64,000 nt of DNA from Hyphomicrobiales bacterium. GTDB lineage: Bacteria > Pseudomonadota > Alphaproteobacteria > Rhizobiales > Rhizobiaceae. Below the pieces are notes generated by a model, which was given only the letters and a program-made list of their open reading frames with translations, was not told the DNA's origin and made no database searches. Shown here in pieces: positions 34,952-44,604 of the stretch. The stretch spans positions 1 through 64,000 of the forward strand of contig UEIF01000009.1 in NCBI GenBank assembly GCA_900468805.1, in the 5' to 3' direction. The translations under genes and the position numbers were made by a program. Position 1 is the stretch's first letter. The number at the start of each line of letters is the position of its first letter.

Positions 34952-36379
34952 TTAAGAGCGGCCGAACTCGTCGACAATGCGAATGATGTCGTCTTCGCCG
35001 AGGTAGGAGCCGGTCTGAACTTCGATGAGTTCCAGAAGAATCTTGCCAGGATTTGCCAGACGGTGGACCTCTCCGAGCGGAATATAGACCGATTCGTTTT
35101 CGCGCAGCATCTGCACGTTCTCGCCGATCGTGACCTCCGCGGTCCCCTTTACAACGATCCAGTGCTCTGAGCGGTGATGGTGCTTCTGCAGCGACAGCTT
35201 CTTGCCGGGTGTGACGAAGATACGCTTCACCTGGAAACGGTCGCCGTTGAAGATCGAGGTGTAGCCGCCCCAGGGGCGATAAGAGGTGGGATGCGTCTCT
35301 GTCAGCTTCGACGTCTTCTTCTGGCCGGCAAGCAGCTTGACGAGGTTGCCGACTTGCTGGCTTTCCTTCAGCGGTCCGACATAGACTGCGTCCTCGCTAG
35401 CAATAACGGCGACATCGTCCATGCCCTGGACGGCAAGATGCACACCATGGGTCATGACGAGCGAGTTGCGGGTGTTGACGACAGTTGTGTTGGCGGCGGC
35501 AATGTTGCCGTTTTCATCCTGAATGCCGGTTTTCCATATGGCATCCCAGCTACCCAGATCCGACCACTTGAAGGCGGACGGCACGACCACCGCTTTGGAC
35601 GTCTTCTCCATAATTGCGTAATCGATGGAAATGTCGGGGCTTTTTGCGAAGTGCTCTGCATCGAGGCGCGTGAAGTCCAGATCACGCGTCGCCTTCGAAA
35701 CGGCCTTGCTGGCCGCTTTCAGAACATCCGGTGCATAGTTCTGCATTTCGGACAACAATTCGGTGACTGGGAACATGAAGATACCGGAATTCCAATAGAA
35801 ACCACCGGCGGCCAACATTTCCTCGGCCTTTTCGCGAACTGGCTTTTCAACGAAGCGCTTGACCTCGTGTGCGCCGCCCGAAAGTTGCTTGCCGATCTCT
35901 ATATAACCGTAGCCGGTCGCCGGCTCGGTCGGCGTGATGCCGAAGGTAACGAGCTTGCCCTTGGCTGCCGCATCACGGGCTGTGCGGATAGCATCGAAAT
36001 AGGCTTCATCGGCCAGGATTTCATGATCGGAAGCCAGCATCTGAATGATGGCTTCCTTGCCGAAATGCTCGGAGGCCAGACCTGCTGCTGCTGCCACTGC
36101 AGCAGCGGTGTTGCGGGCAACAGGCTCCAGCAAGACTGCGGCGAGCGGAATATCGAGTTCGCGGGCCTGTTCTGCAACGAGGAAGCGAAAGTCCTCATTC
36201 GTCACGACGATGGGGGCTTCGTAAAGCGCCGGATCGGAAACGCGGACCAGGGTTTCCTGAAACAGCGTCTTGTCCCCGACGAACTGTATAAACTGCTTCG
36301 GCGCGGTTGCGCGCGAGAGCGGCCAAAGGCGCGTGCCCTTGCCGCCGGCCATGATCACGGGGACGATTTTCTGTGTCAT
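34952..36379 (-). CDS. manC: mannose-1-phosphate guanylyltransferase / mannose-6-phosphate isomerase
   Basis: 475 residues from ATG 36379 (GAGGAAG upstream). N-terminal nucleotidyltransferase domain: PVIMAGGKGTRLWPLSR and PKQF; C-terminal cupin isomerase: PWGGYTSIFNGDRFQVKRI and KHHHRSEHWIVVKGTAEVTI. The bifunctional type (ManC/NoeJ/AlgA) gives GDP-mannose. It acts with the downstream-encoded mutase and is separated from ugd by 86 bases. Confidence 0.96.
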   Translation of the reverse strand: MTQKIVPVIMAGGKGTRLWPLSRATAPKQFIQFVGDKTLFQETLVRVSDPALYEAPIVVTNEDFRFLVAEQARELDIPLAAVLLEPVARNTAAAVAAAAGLASEHFGKEAIIQMLASDHEILADEAYFDAIRTARDAAAKGKLVTFGITPTEPATGYGYIEIGKQLSGGAHEVKRFVEKPVREKAEEMLAAGGFYWNSGIFMFPVTELLSEMQNYAPDVLKAASKAVSKATRDLDFTRLDAEHFAKSPDISIDYAIMEKTSKAVVVPSAFKWSDLGSWDAIWKTGIQDENGNIAAANTTVVNTRNSLVMTHGVHLAVQGMDDVAVIASEDAVYVGPLKESQQVGNLVKLLAGQKKTSKLTETHPTSYRPWGGYTSIFNGDRFQVKRIFVTPGKKLSLQKHHHRSEHWIVVKGTAEVTIGENVQMLRENESVYIPLGEVHRLANPGKILLELIEVQTGSYLGEDDIIRIVDEFGRS

Positions 36380-36422
36380 AGGGTGTTCTTCCTCGAAATG
36401 AACGGCCAGGTTTGTCACATGC

Positions 36423-37847
36423 TTACCGGGCTTCTGCCCAGCGGTTAATTCGGGTCAATCCCGCATTCAAGAGTTCCAAGGCGGCTGCCTCGCCTTCTGC
36501 TTCCACGTAACAACGCATCTCCGGCGCATTGCCGGAAGGACGGAGATGAATAATACCGCCGTCACGCAACGTTACCCGCAATCCATCAATATCGCTTTTC
36601 GAAGCGACGTCCCCGATGGGTTGCAGGAACTCCGTGAGATTAGCATCGGATGCGCGCAGGAAAGTCATTAATGCGGTGCTGGTTTCGACAGGGAAATTCT
36701 CAAGACGATCGGCCGCTGCAAAAGGCAGCTTGTAGGACGCAGCAACGACCGAAAGCGGCTCCTTGCGGATCGCGGCAAGTGAGAGTGTCGCCAGCATCGG
36801 CAGGAAACAATCGCGTGTCGGCAATGCACGCACGTTGCGACCGTTGATGTCGAAAGGCGTTGCCGTCAGCATTCCGCCATTCGCCTCGAAGCCCATAACC
36901 AGATCCTTACCGGCGGCAACCGCCTCTTCCATGCCGGCAATGACGAAAGGGGAACCAACACGGGTGCGGACGACGCTGAAAGGCCCGGCTGTCTCGATGC
37001 CGGAATTGGAGGTGACCGGCGTGACGACAGTCCCGGCGCCTAGGAAGTTGGCCGCAATCAGCCCGAGAAGATCGCCGCGCAACGGCATTCCGGTCTCGTC
37101 GGCAACCAACGGACGGTCGCCATCGCCATCGGTGGAAACAATCGCGTCAAGGCCATGCGCTGAGACCCAGCTCTTCAGAAGGGCGATCGTCTCTTCGGAA
37201 ACGGCTTCGGTGTCGACGGGGATGAAGGTTTCGGACCGACCAAGGGCGATGACCTCTGCACCGTAATAAGCAAGGATGTCGACCATCAGATCTCGGGCGA
37301 CGGTGCTGTGCTGATAGACACCGATCTTCATCCCTGCGAGCGCAGCTTCAGGCAAGAGGGCCGTATTGCGCTCGAAGAAGAATTGCAGGCACGGCGCAGA
37401 GTGATCCTCTGAGACTGCGCGTGCACTGACGACAGTCTCGCCGGAGGCTTCGATGTCGGCGGCAAAATGGGTAATGGCGGCTTCGTCTGCTTTGTCGATT
37501 TCGCCGTCGGGGCGATAGAATTTGATGCCGTTGCGGTCCGCCGGAATATGCGAACCCGTTATCATCAGGCACGCGGCCTTTCTCTCGAGGCCATAGAGGG
37601 CAAGGGCCGGCGTCGGAACGGCGCCGCAGTCGAGAATTTTGAACCCGAGGCTTGCCAGTGCGCCAGCGCAATTGCCCGCGATCTCCGGGCTGGAGTCACG
37701 GTAATCACGCCCGATCAGGATGACATCGCCCTGTTCTGCTTTCTTGCTCTGCAGCAAATATTTGCCGAAAGCCGCGGCATATAGCGCCGATGGGCGTCCT
37801 TTCAGATCCGCCGACAGACCGCGAAGGCCGCTTGTCCCAAACTTCAT
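36423..37847 (-). CDS. manB: phosphomannomutase / phosphoglucomutase
   Basis: 474 residues from ATG 37847 (GAGGG upstream). MKFGTSGLRGLSADL at the N-terminus, the phospho-Ser loop MITGSHIPADRNGIKFY, the metal loop STDGDGDRPL, FEANGGMLTATPF, and the phosphate-binding RPSGNAPEMRCYVEAE. It interconverts hexose 6- and 1-phosphates and supplies ManC. In rhizobia this copy is often called noeK. Confidence 0.94.
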   Translation of the reverse strand: MKFGTSGLRGLSADLKGRPSALYAAAFGKYLLQSKKAEQGDVILIGRDYRDSSPEIAGNCAGALASLGFKILDCGAVPTPALALYGLERKAACLMITGSHIPADRNGIKFYRPDGEIDKADEAAITHFAADIEASGETVVSARAVSEDHSAPCLQFFFERNTALLPEAALAGMKIGVYQHSTVARDLMVDILAYYGAEVIALGRSETFIPVDTEAVSEETIALLKSWVSAHGLDAIVSTDGDGDRPLVADETGMPLRGDLLGLIAANFLGAGTVVTPVTSNSGIETAGPFSVVRTRVGSPFVIAGMEEAVAAGKDLVMGFEANGGMLTATPFDINGRNVRALPTRDCFLPMLATLSLAAIRKEPLSVVAASYKLPFAAADRLENFPVETSTALMTFLRASDANLTEFLQPIGDVASKSDIDGLRVTLRDGGIIHLRPSGNAPEMRCYVEAEGEAAALELLNAGLTRINRWAEAR

Positions 37848-38133
37848 GCGAAAACACCCTCGCGCTCTGAACAACCGTTTCTACTGTGCTGATTTGCTTG
37901 GGTAAACAGCAAAATTAGGACATAGTTAAACCGGCGGCGGCATAAGCGAAGTATTGCCATCATTTAAGCATCGTTACCAGAGTTTTTGCTAATATGAATA
38001 AATTTCCGATTTATGACAGTTGTTCGTCTTGCGAGATGGAAATATCCGCCGCGATGTTGCGTATTGCAGGTATAGACATTTTTGCTAGAACGGCTGTCCC
38101 ACATCAACTGCGTTGATCCCGGAGGTTTGCGTC

Positions 38134-38826
38134 GTGAACGAGACGTCAGTCACTCTAGAAGAGAGCTGGAAGGCTGCGCTCGAAGGCGAGTTTGCAAGTC
38201 CTTACATGCAGCAGCTCAAGACCTTCCTGCTGGAGCAAAAGGAACTCGGCCGGCGGATTTTCCCCAAAGGCAGCGAATATTTCCGCGCGCTCGACCTGAC
38301 CCCGCTTGAAAAGCTCAAGGTCGTGATCCTCGGACAGGATCCCTATCACGGCGCAGGGCAGGCGCATGGGCTATGTTTCAGTGTGCGGCCGGGCGTGCGC
38401 ATTCCACCCTCGCTTGTCAACATCTACAAGGAATTGGAGACGGATCTCGGCATTCCCCCGGCACGGCACGGCTTTCTGGAACATTGGGCTCAGCAGGGCG
38501 TGCTGCTGCTCAACAGCGTGCTGACCGTGGAGGAGGCGCAGGCCGCCTCGCATCAGGGCAAGGGCTGGGAGCGGTTTACCGATGCCGTTATCCGCAAGGT
38601 GAACGATGAGTGCGAAGCTGCCGTTTTCATGCTCTGGGGCTCCTATGCTCAAAAGAAGGCGGCTTTTGTCGACGCAAGGCGGCATCTGGTGCTGAAGGCG
38701 CCGCATCCGTCTCCACTTTCGGCCCATAACGGTTTCTTCGGATCCCGGCATTTCTCCAAGGCGAATGCATTCCTGCAGTCGCACGGTCGCGAGCCGATCG
38801 ACTGGCAGCTTCCCGCCAATCCTTGA
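38134..38826 (+). CDS. ung: uracil-DNA glycosylase
   Basis: 230 residues from GTG 38134, chosen because GGAGG lies 8 bases upstream. Family 1 motifs [11 protein letters not shown] (catalytic Asp) and [15 protein letters not shown] (catalytic His), plus [13 protein letters not shown], which replaces the usual N-terminal reach. It removes uracil from DNA in base excision repair. It is divergent from manB. Confidence 0.97.
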   Translation: MNETSVTLEESWKAALEGEFASPYMQQLKTFLLEQKELGRRIFPKGSEYFRALDLTPLEKLKVVILGQDPYHGAGQAHGLCFSVRPGVRIPPSLVNIYKELETDLGIPPARHGFLEHWAQQGVLLLNSVLTVEEAQAASHQGKGWERFTDAVIRKVNDECEAAVFMLWGSYAQKKAAFVDARRHLVLKAPHPSPLSAHNGFFGSRHFSKANAFLQSHGREPIDWQLPANP

Positions 38827-38955
38827 ACGCTTTTGCATTGTTGTTCACAAATTGGAGACAATGCGTGTCGGCTTGCCGGGCTATGAGAAACGGCGGGAAG
38901 CGCTCATCTATGACCCATCGAAAGCCCGCCGAATGCGGGTAGAAAGGGGTCTCAA

Positions 38956-39888
38956 ATGCTCGATCAAATCAAGGGTCTGCACCACGTCACATCGATGGCG
39001 GAGGACGCCCGCACCAACAACCAGTTCTTCACCAATGCGCTCGGACTGCGCCGCGTCAAGAAGACTGTCAATTTCGACGCTCCTGACGTCTATCACCTCT
39101 ACTACGGTGACGAGACCGGTTCGCCGGGTACGGTCATGACCTACTTCCCGTTCCCGAAGATGGCGCAGGGCCGCCCGGGTACCGGTGAAGTCGGCACCAC
39201 GGTCTACTCGGTCCCGCAGGGCTCGCTCGGTTTCTGGAGCGATCGGCTGACCAAGCTCAACGTCGGCGGTCTGAAAGCCGAGGAAATCTTCGGTGAAAAG
39301 CGCCTGAATTTTGCCGGTCCGGACGGAGACGGCTTTGCGCTCGTCGAGGTCAAGGACGATGCCCGCGCTCCCTGGACACATGGCGGTATCAGCGAGGATC
39401 AGGCTATCAGAGGCTTCCACTCGGTCGCCATGCGGCTGAAGGATGATGGCGCTACTGCCGAACTTTTGAAGTTCATGGGCTATGAGGTTCAGGAAGAACA
39501 GGACGGTGTCAAACGGTTCGTCATCCCCGGCGGCAACGGGGCGCATCTCGTCGACCTCGAAACCATGCCCAGCATCGCTCGTGCACTCCCAGGCGCCGGC
39601 TCCGTTCACCATGTCGCCTTCGCCGTTGAAAACCGCGAAAAGCAGCTTGAGGTGCGCAAGGCGCTGATGGACACCGGCTATCAGGTCACCCCGGTCATCG
39701 ATCGCGATTACTTCTGGGCGATTTATTTCCGTACGCCTGGTGGCGTGTTGTTCGAAATCGCAACCAACGAGCCAGGTTTCGACCGCGACGAAGATACTGC
39801 TCATCTCGGCGAGGCATTGAAGCTGCCGCAGCAGCACGCTCATTTGCGCGCCCTTATCGAGCAGCATTTGCAGCCGCTCGAAGCCTAA
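38956..39888 (+). CDS. ring-cleaving dioxygenase (MhqO-type, two glyoxalase domains)
   Basis: 310 residues. Two vicinal-oxygen-chelate domains: the first starts KGLHHVTSMAEDARTNNQFF, the second RGFHSVAMRLKDDGATAELL; metal ligands are in GLHHV, VHHVAFAVENRE and GGVLFEIAT. The length and layout fit MhqO/LinE-type ring-cleaving dioxygenases involved in hydroquinone or quinone detoxification. The downstream esterase gene follows 15 bases on, forming the same pair seen in other bacteria. Confidence 0.88.
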   Translation: MLDQIKGLHHVTSMAEDARTNNQFFTNALGLRRVKKTVNFDAPDVYHLYYGDETGSPGTVMTYFPFPKMAQGRPGTGEVGTTVYSVPQGSLGFWSDRLTKLNVGGLKAEEIFGEKRLNFAGPDGDGFALVEVKDDARAPWTHGGISEDQAIRGFHSVAMRLKDDGATAELLKFMGYEVQEEQDGVKRFVIPGGNGAHLVDLETMPSIARALPGAGSVHHVAFAVENREKQLEVRKALMDTGYQVTPVIDRDYFWAIYFRTPGGVLFEIATNEPGFDRDEDTAHLGEALKLPQQHAHLRALIEQHLQPLEA

Positions 39889-39902
39889 GCGGAGATAGAA
39901 CA

Positions 39903-40511
39903 ATGATTGACAAAGGTTATGTGCACCGGCTGCATGCCGGTGCACCCGGAAAGCCCATCCTCTTCGTGCTTCACGGAACAGGCGGCGACGAGAACCAGTT
40001 CTTCGACTTCGGCAGGCGATTGCTGCCGGAAGCAACGATCATTTCGCCACGCGGCGATGTCTCCGAGTACGGGGCAGCCCGTTTTTTCAAGCGCACGGGG
40101 GAAGGCGTCTATGATATGGTCGACCTTGAACGGGCGACCGAAAAAATGGCGGGTTACGTCCGGGATCTGGCGGCTTCCCACGGTGCATCCAAAATTCTTG
40201 GGCTGGGATTTTCGAATGGCGCCAATATTCTGGCAAACGTGCTCGTCGAAAAAGGTGTGTTCGATGCAGCAGCACTGCTTCATCCGCTCATCCCTTTCCG
40301 ACCGCGCGCCAATCCCGATCTTCGCGGGCGAAGAATACTGATCACGGCCGGTCAGCGAGATCCGATCTCACCGGTCGCGCTGACGGAAGCGCTAGACGGC
40401 TATTTTGCCGAGCAGAAGGCTGACGTACGTACGGAGTGGCATTCCGGTGGTCACGATATCCGGCCTAATGAAATTGAGGCCATTCAGTCGTTCTCTGCGG
40501 AATACGCCTGA
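39903..40511 (+). CDS. phospholipase/carboxylesterase-type alpha/beta-hydrolase (MhqD-type)
   Basis: 202 residues. LFVLHGTGGDENQF (oxyanion), GLGFSNGANILAN (nucleophile Ser), and an acid and His region in TAGQRDPISPVAL and WHSGGHDIRPN. This is the predicted esterase of the MhqD/YodD group. It is in an operon with the dioxygenase, so it probably processes the ring-cleavage product. Confidence 0.87.
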   Translation: MIDKGYVHRLHAGAPGKPILFVLHGTGGDENQFFDFGRRLLPEATIISPRGDVSEYGAARFFKRTGEGVYDMVDLERATEKMAGYVRDLAASHGASKILGLGFSNGANILANVLVEKGVFDAAALLHPLIPFRPRANPDLRGRRILITAGQRDPISPVALTEALDGYFAEQKADVRTEWHSGGHDIRPNEIEAIQSFSAEYA

Positions 40512-40518
40512 CAAAAAA

Positions 40519-40543
40519 TTATGCGGCGAATTTCGCCGCATAA
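40519..40543. terminator. bidirectional intrinsic terminator
   Basis: TTATGCGGCG (40519-40528) and CGCCGCATAA (40534-40543) form a perfect 10-base-pair stem with a 5-base loop. On the minus strand it is followed by a T6 tract, making it a good terminator for exoP; on the plus strand it closes the esterase gene. Confidence 0.75.
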
Positions 40544-40572
40544 TGCATTTCAGATTTTGGTCGAAAGCGTTC

Positions 40573-42849
40573 TTACGCTTCGTGGTAATAGGCCGAGTAG
40601 CGGTTGTAATAATACTCGCCGGAACCATAAGAGCGATAGAGCTTCAGCTTTTCGGTGTCGACCTTGTTCAGGACAACGCCGATGCACTTTTGCATAAGCT
40701 CGGGTTGAACTGCGAAGGTGGTGCGAACGACGCGCCGCGACGTGCGGCCCCACTCGATAACGGCGAGCGATGCATCCAGCATCGGACTGACCGCGCGGGC
40801 ATCGACGACCGGGCCGAGCGGCGGCAGGTCCAAAACGATGTAGTCGAAGTGCGCCTTCAGCTCTTCCAGCAGATTGACCATGATGGAGGAAGAAAGCAGA
40901 TCTGAGGAGTGCGGCACGCGGCGCTTGACGACTGCCGGCAGGAAGGCGAGCCTTGTCTTGCTGTCAAGCAGCAGCAGATCCTTGAGCGGCTTGCCTTCCA
41001 GCAACGCTTCCAGAATGCCTTGTTCCGCATGGCGGCCGATAGCGCGCGTCGCGCCTGGATTGCGAAGGTCGGCATCGATCAGCAAGGTCCGCGCGCCCTG
41101 CATGGCAAGAAGCTGGGCAAGGTTGATGGCGACAGTCGACTTTCCTTCACCGGGAAGGCAGGAGACAACGCCGATGACCTTGCAGCGCGAGCTCGGATTT
41201 TCCATGTCGACGGCGATCTTGGCGCTACGCATCGTTTCAGCGAAGGCTGACAGTGGATGGTTGACCACGTAATTGGTAATGCCGTTGCCGTTTTGCAGCC
41301 CGCGCGCCGATTCAGGCTCGTTGGTGCTGCTGGTTGCTTCCTTCGCGTCGACGGCCGGTACATGGCCAATATATTCGAGCGACAAAACATCCCGGACCTG
41401 CTCGCCCGTGCGGAAGAAGCGGTCACGGAATTCGCGGAAGGCGCCGATCCCGCCGCCGAAGGCTGCGCCGAGCGCCATGGCCAGAGCGAGGATCAATGGC
41501 TTCTTCGGAGCGCTCGGAGTCGTCGGTACCTGTGCTCTGGTGATGATACGCGCGTCGGTGATCGGGAATGACTGTTGCTGTGTCGCTTCCTGGAAGCGGG
41601 CGAGGAAGGTCTGGTAGAGGTTGCGATAGGTATCTGCAGTGCGCTCGAGCTCGCGAAGCTGAACCTGAGTTTCACCGGCCGCGGTCGTTACGCCGGTTGC
41701 CTGGGAAACGCTCGCCTGCAGTGACTTCTCGCGGCTTTCCGCCACCTGGAGCTCGCTCTGGTAGCTTTCAGCGATACGGTTCAGTTCCTCGAACATCAGT
41801 CGCTGGTACTCAGCCATTTCGCTGCGAAGGCGAACGGCCTGCACGTGATCCGGTCCGAGACGGGCAGATATTTCGGCCTCAAGCTTCGAGGCTTCCAGAT
41901 ACTTCTTGCGCAAGTCGTTAGAGATCGAGTTGTCGAGAACGTCGGTCACGATTGCATCAGTGCGCTTGCTGTCGATGATCGACTTGACGCGTTCGTATTT
42001 TGCCCGCGCTCTTGCTGTGTCGGCCTGCGCGCCGATCAACTGCGTCGTCAACTCAGAGAGCTGCTGGTCGCTGAGGAGCTGAAACTGGCCCCCGGCAGCG
42101 ACAAGGCCGTTGGCAGTGCGGAACTTCTGGACCGCGAGGTCCGACTCGAGTGCCTTCTGTTTGAGTTCGTCTATACGTTCCTGCAACCAGTCGCTTGCCC
42201 GGCGGGTGGCGTCATATTTCGAGTTCAGCTTGTCAACGAGGTAAGCTTCCGCGATGGCGGTCGCGACGCTCGATGCGAGTTCCGGGGAGGTCGAGGTGTA
42301 GCTGATCGACAACGCGTAGGAACGGCCAATGCGCTCGACGTCCATTTCGGTAACGATCTTGTCGGCCGCGTTGTGGCGCTTTGTATCAGCGTCGTCGGCT
42401 GCCACATCGTCACTGGCGAACCAGGTACGGAAATTCAATAGCGAGCGAAGCATGCTGATCGGCGAGCGAGCGGGCGAAGTGAACTCGGGATTATCAAGCA
42501 GCTTCAGCTTATCAACGACCGTCAGACTGATAGAGTCGGATTTAAAGAGCTCGACTTCACTGAGCACAGAGGCATCGTCCTCTATCGGAATGCCGACGTT
42601 GGACGACATCTGATTGACGATTTCGCTGTTACCGCGGTCGATAAGAACGCTGGTCAAAGCGGTGTAGCGCGGTACAGCCGTCAGGATATAGACGAGGCCC
42701 AGGATTGCGAAGATAACAATGCAGACCGCGACTACACGCCACTGACGGCGTACAACTGCAATCAGTCTTTCAACATCGATGGTATCGCCGGCTCCGGCGT
42801 TTTCCCAATCTTCATCGGCATGCGCCGAGACCTTATCTGGCGATAGCAA
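40573..42849 (-). CDS. exoP: polysaccharide co-polymerase / tyrosine autokinase (Wzc/ExoP type)
   Basis: 758 residues from TTG 42849 (GGAGG 7 bases upstream). A Wzz-type periplasmic domain lies between two membrane helices (VVAVCIVIFAILGLVYILTA near 40-60; LILALAMALGAAFGGGIGAF near 450), with long coiled coils. The cytoplasmic kinase has Walker A CLPGEGKSTVAINLAQ, Walker A' LLIDADLRNPG and Walker B YIVLDLPPLGP. The last ~20 residues hold eight Tyr, the usual autophosphorylation tail. It controls chain length and export of Wzy-made polysaccharide. It is transcribed with the GT4 gene upstream. Confidence 0.95.
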   Translation of the reverse strand: MLSPDKVSAHADEDWENAGAGDTIDVERLIAVVRRQWRVVAVCIVIFAILGLVYILTAVPRYTALTSVLIDRGNSEIVNQMSSNVGIPIEDDASVLSEVELFKSDSISLTVVDKLKLLDNPEFTSPARSPISMLRSLLNFRTWFASDDVAADDADTKRHNAADKIVTEMDVERIGRSYALSISYTSTSPELASSVATAIAEAYLVDKLNSKYDATRRASDWLQERIDELKQKALESDLAVQKFRTANGLVAAGGQFQLLSDQQLSELTTQLIGAQADTARARAKYERVKSIIDSKRTDAIVTDVLDNSISNDLRKKYLEASKLEAEISARLGPDHVQAVRLRSEMAEYQRLMFEELNRIAESYQSELQVAESREKSLQASVSQATGVTTAAGETQVQLRELERTADTYRNLYQTFLARFQEATQQQSFPITDARIITRAQVPTTPSAPKKPLILALAMALGAAFGGGIGAFREFRDRFFRTGEQVRDVLSLEYIGHVPAVDAKEATSSTNEPESARGLQNGNGITNYVVNHPLSAFAETMRSAKIAVDMENPSSRCKVIGVVSCLPGEGKSTVAINLAQLLAMQGARTLLIDADLRNPGATRAIGRHAEQGILEALLEGKPLKDLLLLDSKTRLAFLPAVVKRRVPHSSDLLSSSIMVNLLEELKAHFDYIVLDLPPLGPVVDARAVSPMLDASLAVIEWGRTSRRVVRTTFAVQPELMQKCIGVVLNKVDTEKLKLYRSYGSGEYYYNRYSAYYHEA

Positions 42850-42973
42850 TCCGGGCCTCCGTTAGTTAACAAGCTCAAGTGAATATACGATCGAACACAT
42901 TAAAAGCGCCCATCTTCAGGCAACGCAATTGTGAGAAGCATCAGCGCGCGCGATGGAACATGACTACTCTTCA

Positions 42974-44182
42974 TCAAGTGCCAGTCTGAAGACTAACTTC
43001 TTCCTGTTTAAGAAATCGAGAATAAGCGCCGACGTACTTTTGCGCTTCGTGATCCCAATTGAAGTCAGCTTCCGCCAATGCTTTTGCGCGCTGGCCGGCT
43101 TCTGCCCTGGCATTGTCATCGGTTATTAGCGTCAAACAAGCTTTTGCAAGCGCTTCCGGTGTCGGTGCGTCAGCGTAACGCCCTGCCGATTTAAGCAAAC
43201 GTTTTGTTTCGCGCAAATCATAGGAAACGGAAGGTATTCCAAGCGCGGAATATTCGAAAACCTTGTTCATGCTTATCTTGTCGTTGTATTCATTTACCGG
43301 ATCCGGAATGATACCTATGTCAAAGGTACTTAACGCGGCAAGTAGCTGCTCTCCGCGCAGATATCCAGTGAAAGTTACAAAGTCTTCTATCTCTAGTTCT
43401 GCAGCAAGATTTCTAACCGTTTCAAGTGCCGGGCCATCTCCCACGACGACTGCTTTTATATCGGTGATTGCGTGCACCTTTACGAGCTGATGAACGCAGC
43501 GGATCAGGTGGTCGACACCGTCCTGATCGGCGATAATTCCGACATAGCCCAGAACTACCCGCGCGCCGGCACGAAGTTCCAGATTCGGCGCAACACGGCG
43601 AATTCGCGATTTATCCGGGATGCTGTAAACGGATACAACATCTTCGCCCTTCTTTCCTCCTCGCGACATTGCCAATTCGCGGTGCGTCTCATTGGACGAG
43701 ATCACGAGGTCCGCCGTGAGGAAAGTCAGTCGTTCGGCAAGTCTCAGCAGATGATAGAAGAAGCCGCGCTTCGCGTATTTTGCAACAAAGAGCTCCGGGC
43801 TTACATCGTGGTGGTCAAAAACAAAGCTTTTGCCCAATAGCTTGAAGGGGAGCGCAACCAGAAAAATCAGATCCGGAGGATTGCAGGCCTGAATGACATC
43901 GAATCCTCTTCTCCGAAGCACTTTGAAAAGCAGAGTGAATTCGTAGAACAGTGCGACACTATATTCGGCAATAAAGGCAAGTTTTCCGCGAGCCTCGAGC
44001 GGGAGCGGATGACGAAAGATCTCAATATCGTCAATGATCTCGAACTTCTCGGGATACTGTTCTGTTTTCGGGCATATCACGGAAACCTGCCAGCCTGCAT
44101 CCCGCAACGCGCATGCCTCTTGCCATACTCGTCGATCGAACGGGACTGGAAGATTTTCAACGATAATCACGCAGGAAGGCAT
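42974..44182 (-). CDS. family 4 (GT-B) glycosyltransferase
   Basis: 402 residues from ATG 44182 (AGGA at 8 bases). N-terminal VENLPVPFDRRVWQEACAL, the DHHDVSPELF segment, and a GT4 C-terminal domain with AVVVGDGPALETVRNLAAEL and KVFEYSALGIPSVSYDLRET. It likely adds one sugar of the repeat unit on the cytoplasmic face. It precedes exoP by 124 bases on the same strand. Confidence 0.9.
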   Translation of the reverse strand: MPSCVIIVENLPVPFDRRVWQEACALRDAGWQVSVICPKTEQYPEKFEIIDDIEIFRHPLPLEARGKLAFIAEYSVALFYEFTLLFKVLRRRGFDVIQACNPPDLIFLVALPFKLLGKSFVFDHHDVSPELFVAKYAKRGFFYHLLRLAERLTFLTADLVISSNETHRELAMSRGGKKGEDVVSVYSIPDKSRIRRVAPNLELRAGARVVLGYVGIIADQDGVDHLIRCVHQLVKVHAITDIKAVVVGDGPALETVRNLAAELEIEDFVTFTGYLRGEQLLAALSTFDIGIIPDPVNEYNDKISMNKVFEYSALGIPSVSYDLRETKRLLKSAGRYADAPTPEALAKACLTLITDDNARAEAGQRAKALAEADFNWDHEAQKYVGAYSRFLKQEEVSLQTGT

Positions 44183-44604
44183 ATCTGGTCCTATGATTCG
44201 AATTGAATTAGGGCTGATCTGAAGCCGCAGTACTTGGCCCCAATGGCCGCCCCTCACGTCAGGGCAAAGCCTAGCGATGTGTGAGGGTACTCGATGCAGC
44301 GTGTCGTTTCACCAATTGACTTGCGTATCCGTCTGTTAACAACGCCTAACGTCAACAATTAAATCAAGGGCTTCCAACCTATCGCACAAACTTTGTTGCA
44401 AAGGCTCTTCACACCTAATCAAGCATGACGTTATCGTATTCTTCGCTGCAGTGCAAAAAAAATGCCATCGAAGTGAGGCTTTTTTTGGGGTGCGCGGTTA
44501 ATGTGCCGACTGAGTGCGGACCTCAGTGCCGTCCCTTGGGGTTGGCTGACAGCTGAGAAAATTGGAACGGTGAGAAGACATCATTTGCGCAAACAGGTGA
44601 GGAG
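44183..44604. other. divergent leader region of the exopolysaccharide cluster
   Basis: About 420 AT-rich bases between the leftward GT4 gene and the rightward SGNH gene. An A8 tract, GCC, a 10-base loop, GGC and a T7 tract (44455-44486) form an imperfect hairpin. No gene-like frame with a ribosome site is present. Promoters in both directions are expected here but I cannot place them. Confidence 0.45.

Noticed and set aside
44340..44360. TTAAC...TAACG near 44.34 kb as a CtrA box
   Set aside because: Spacing and second half do not fit TTAA-N7-TTAA.
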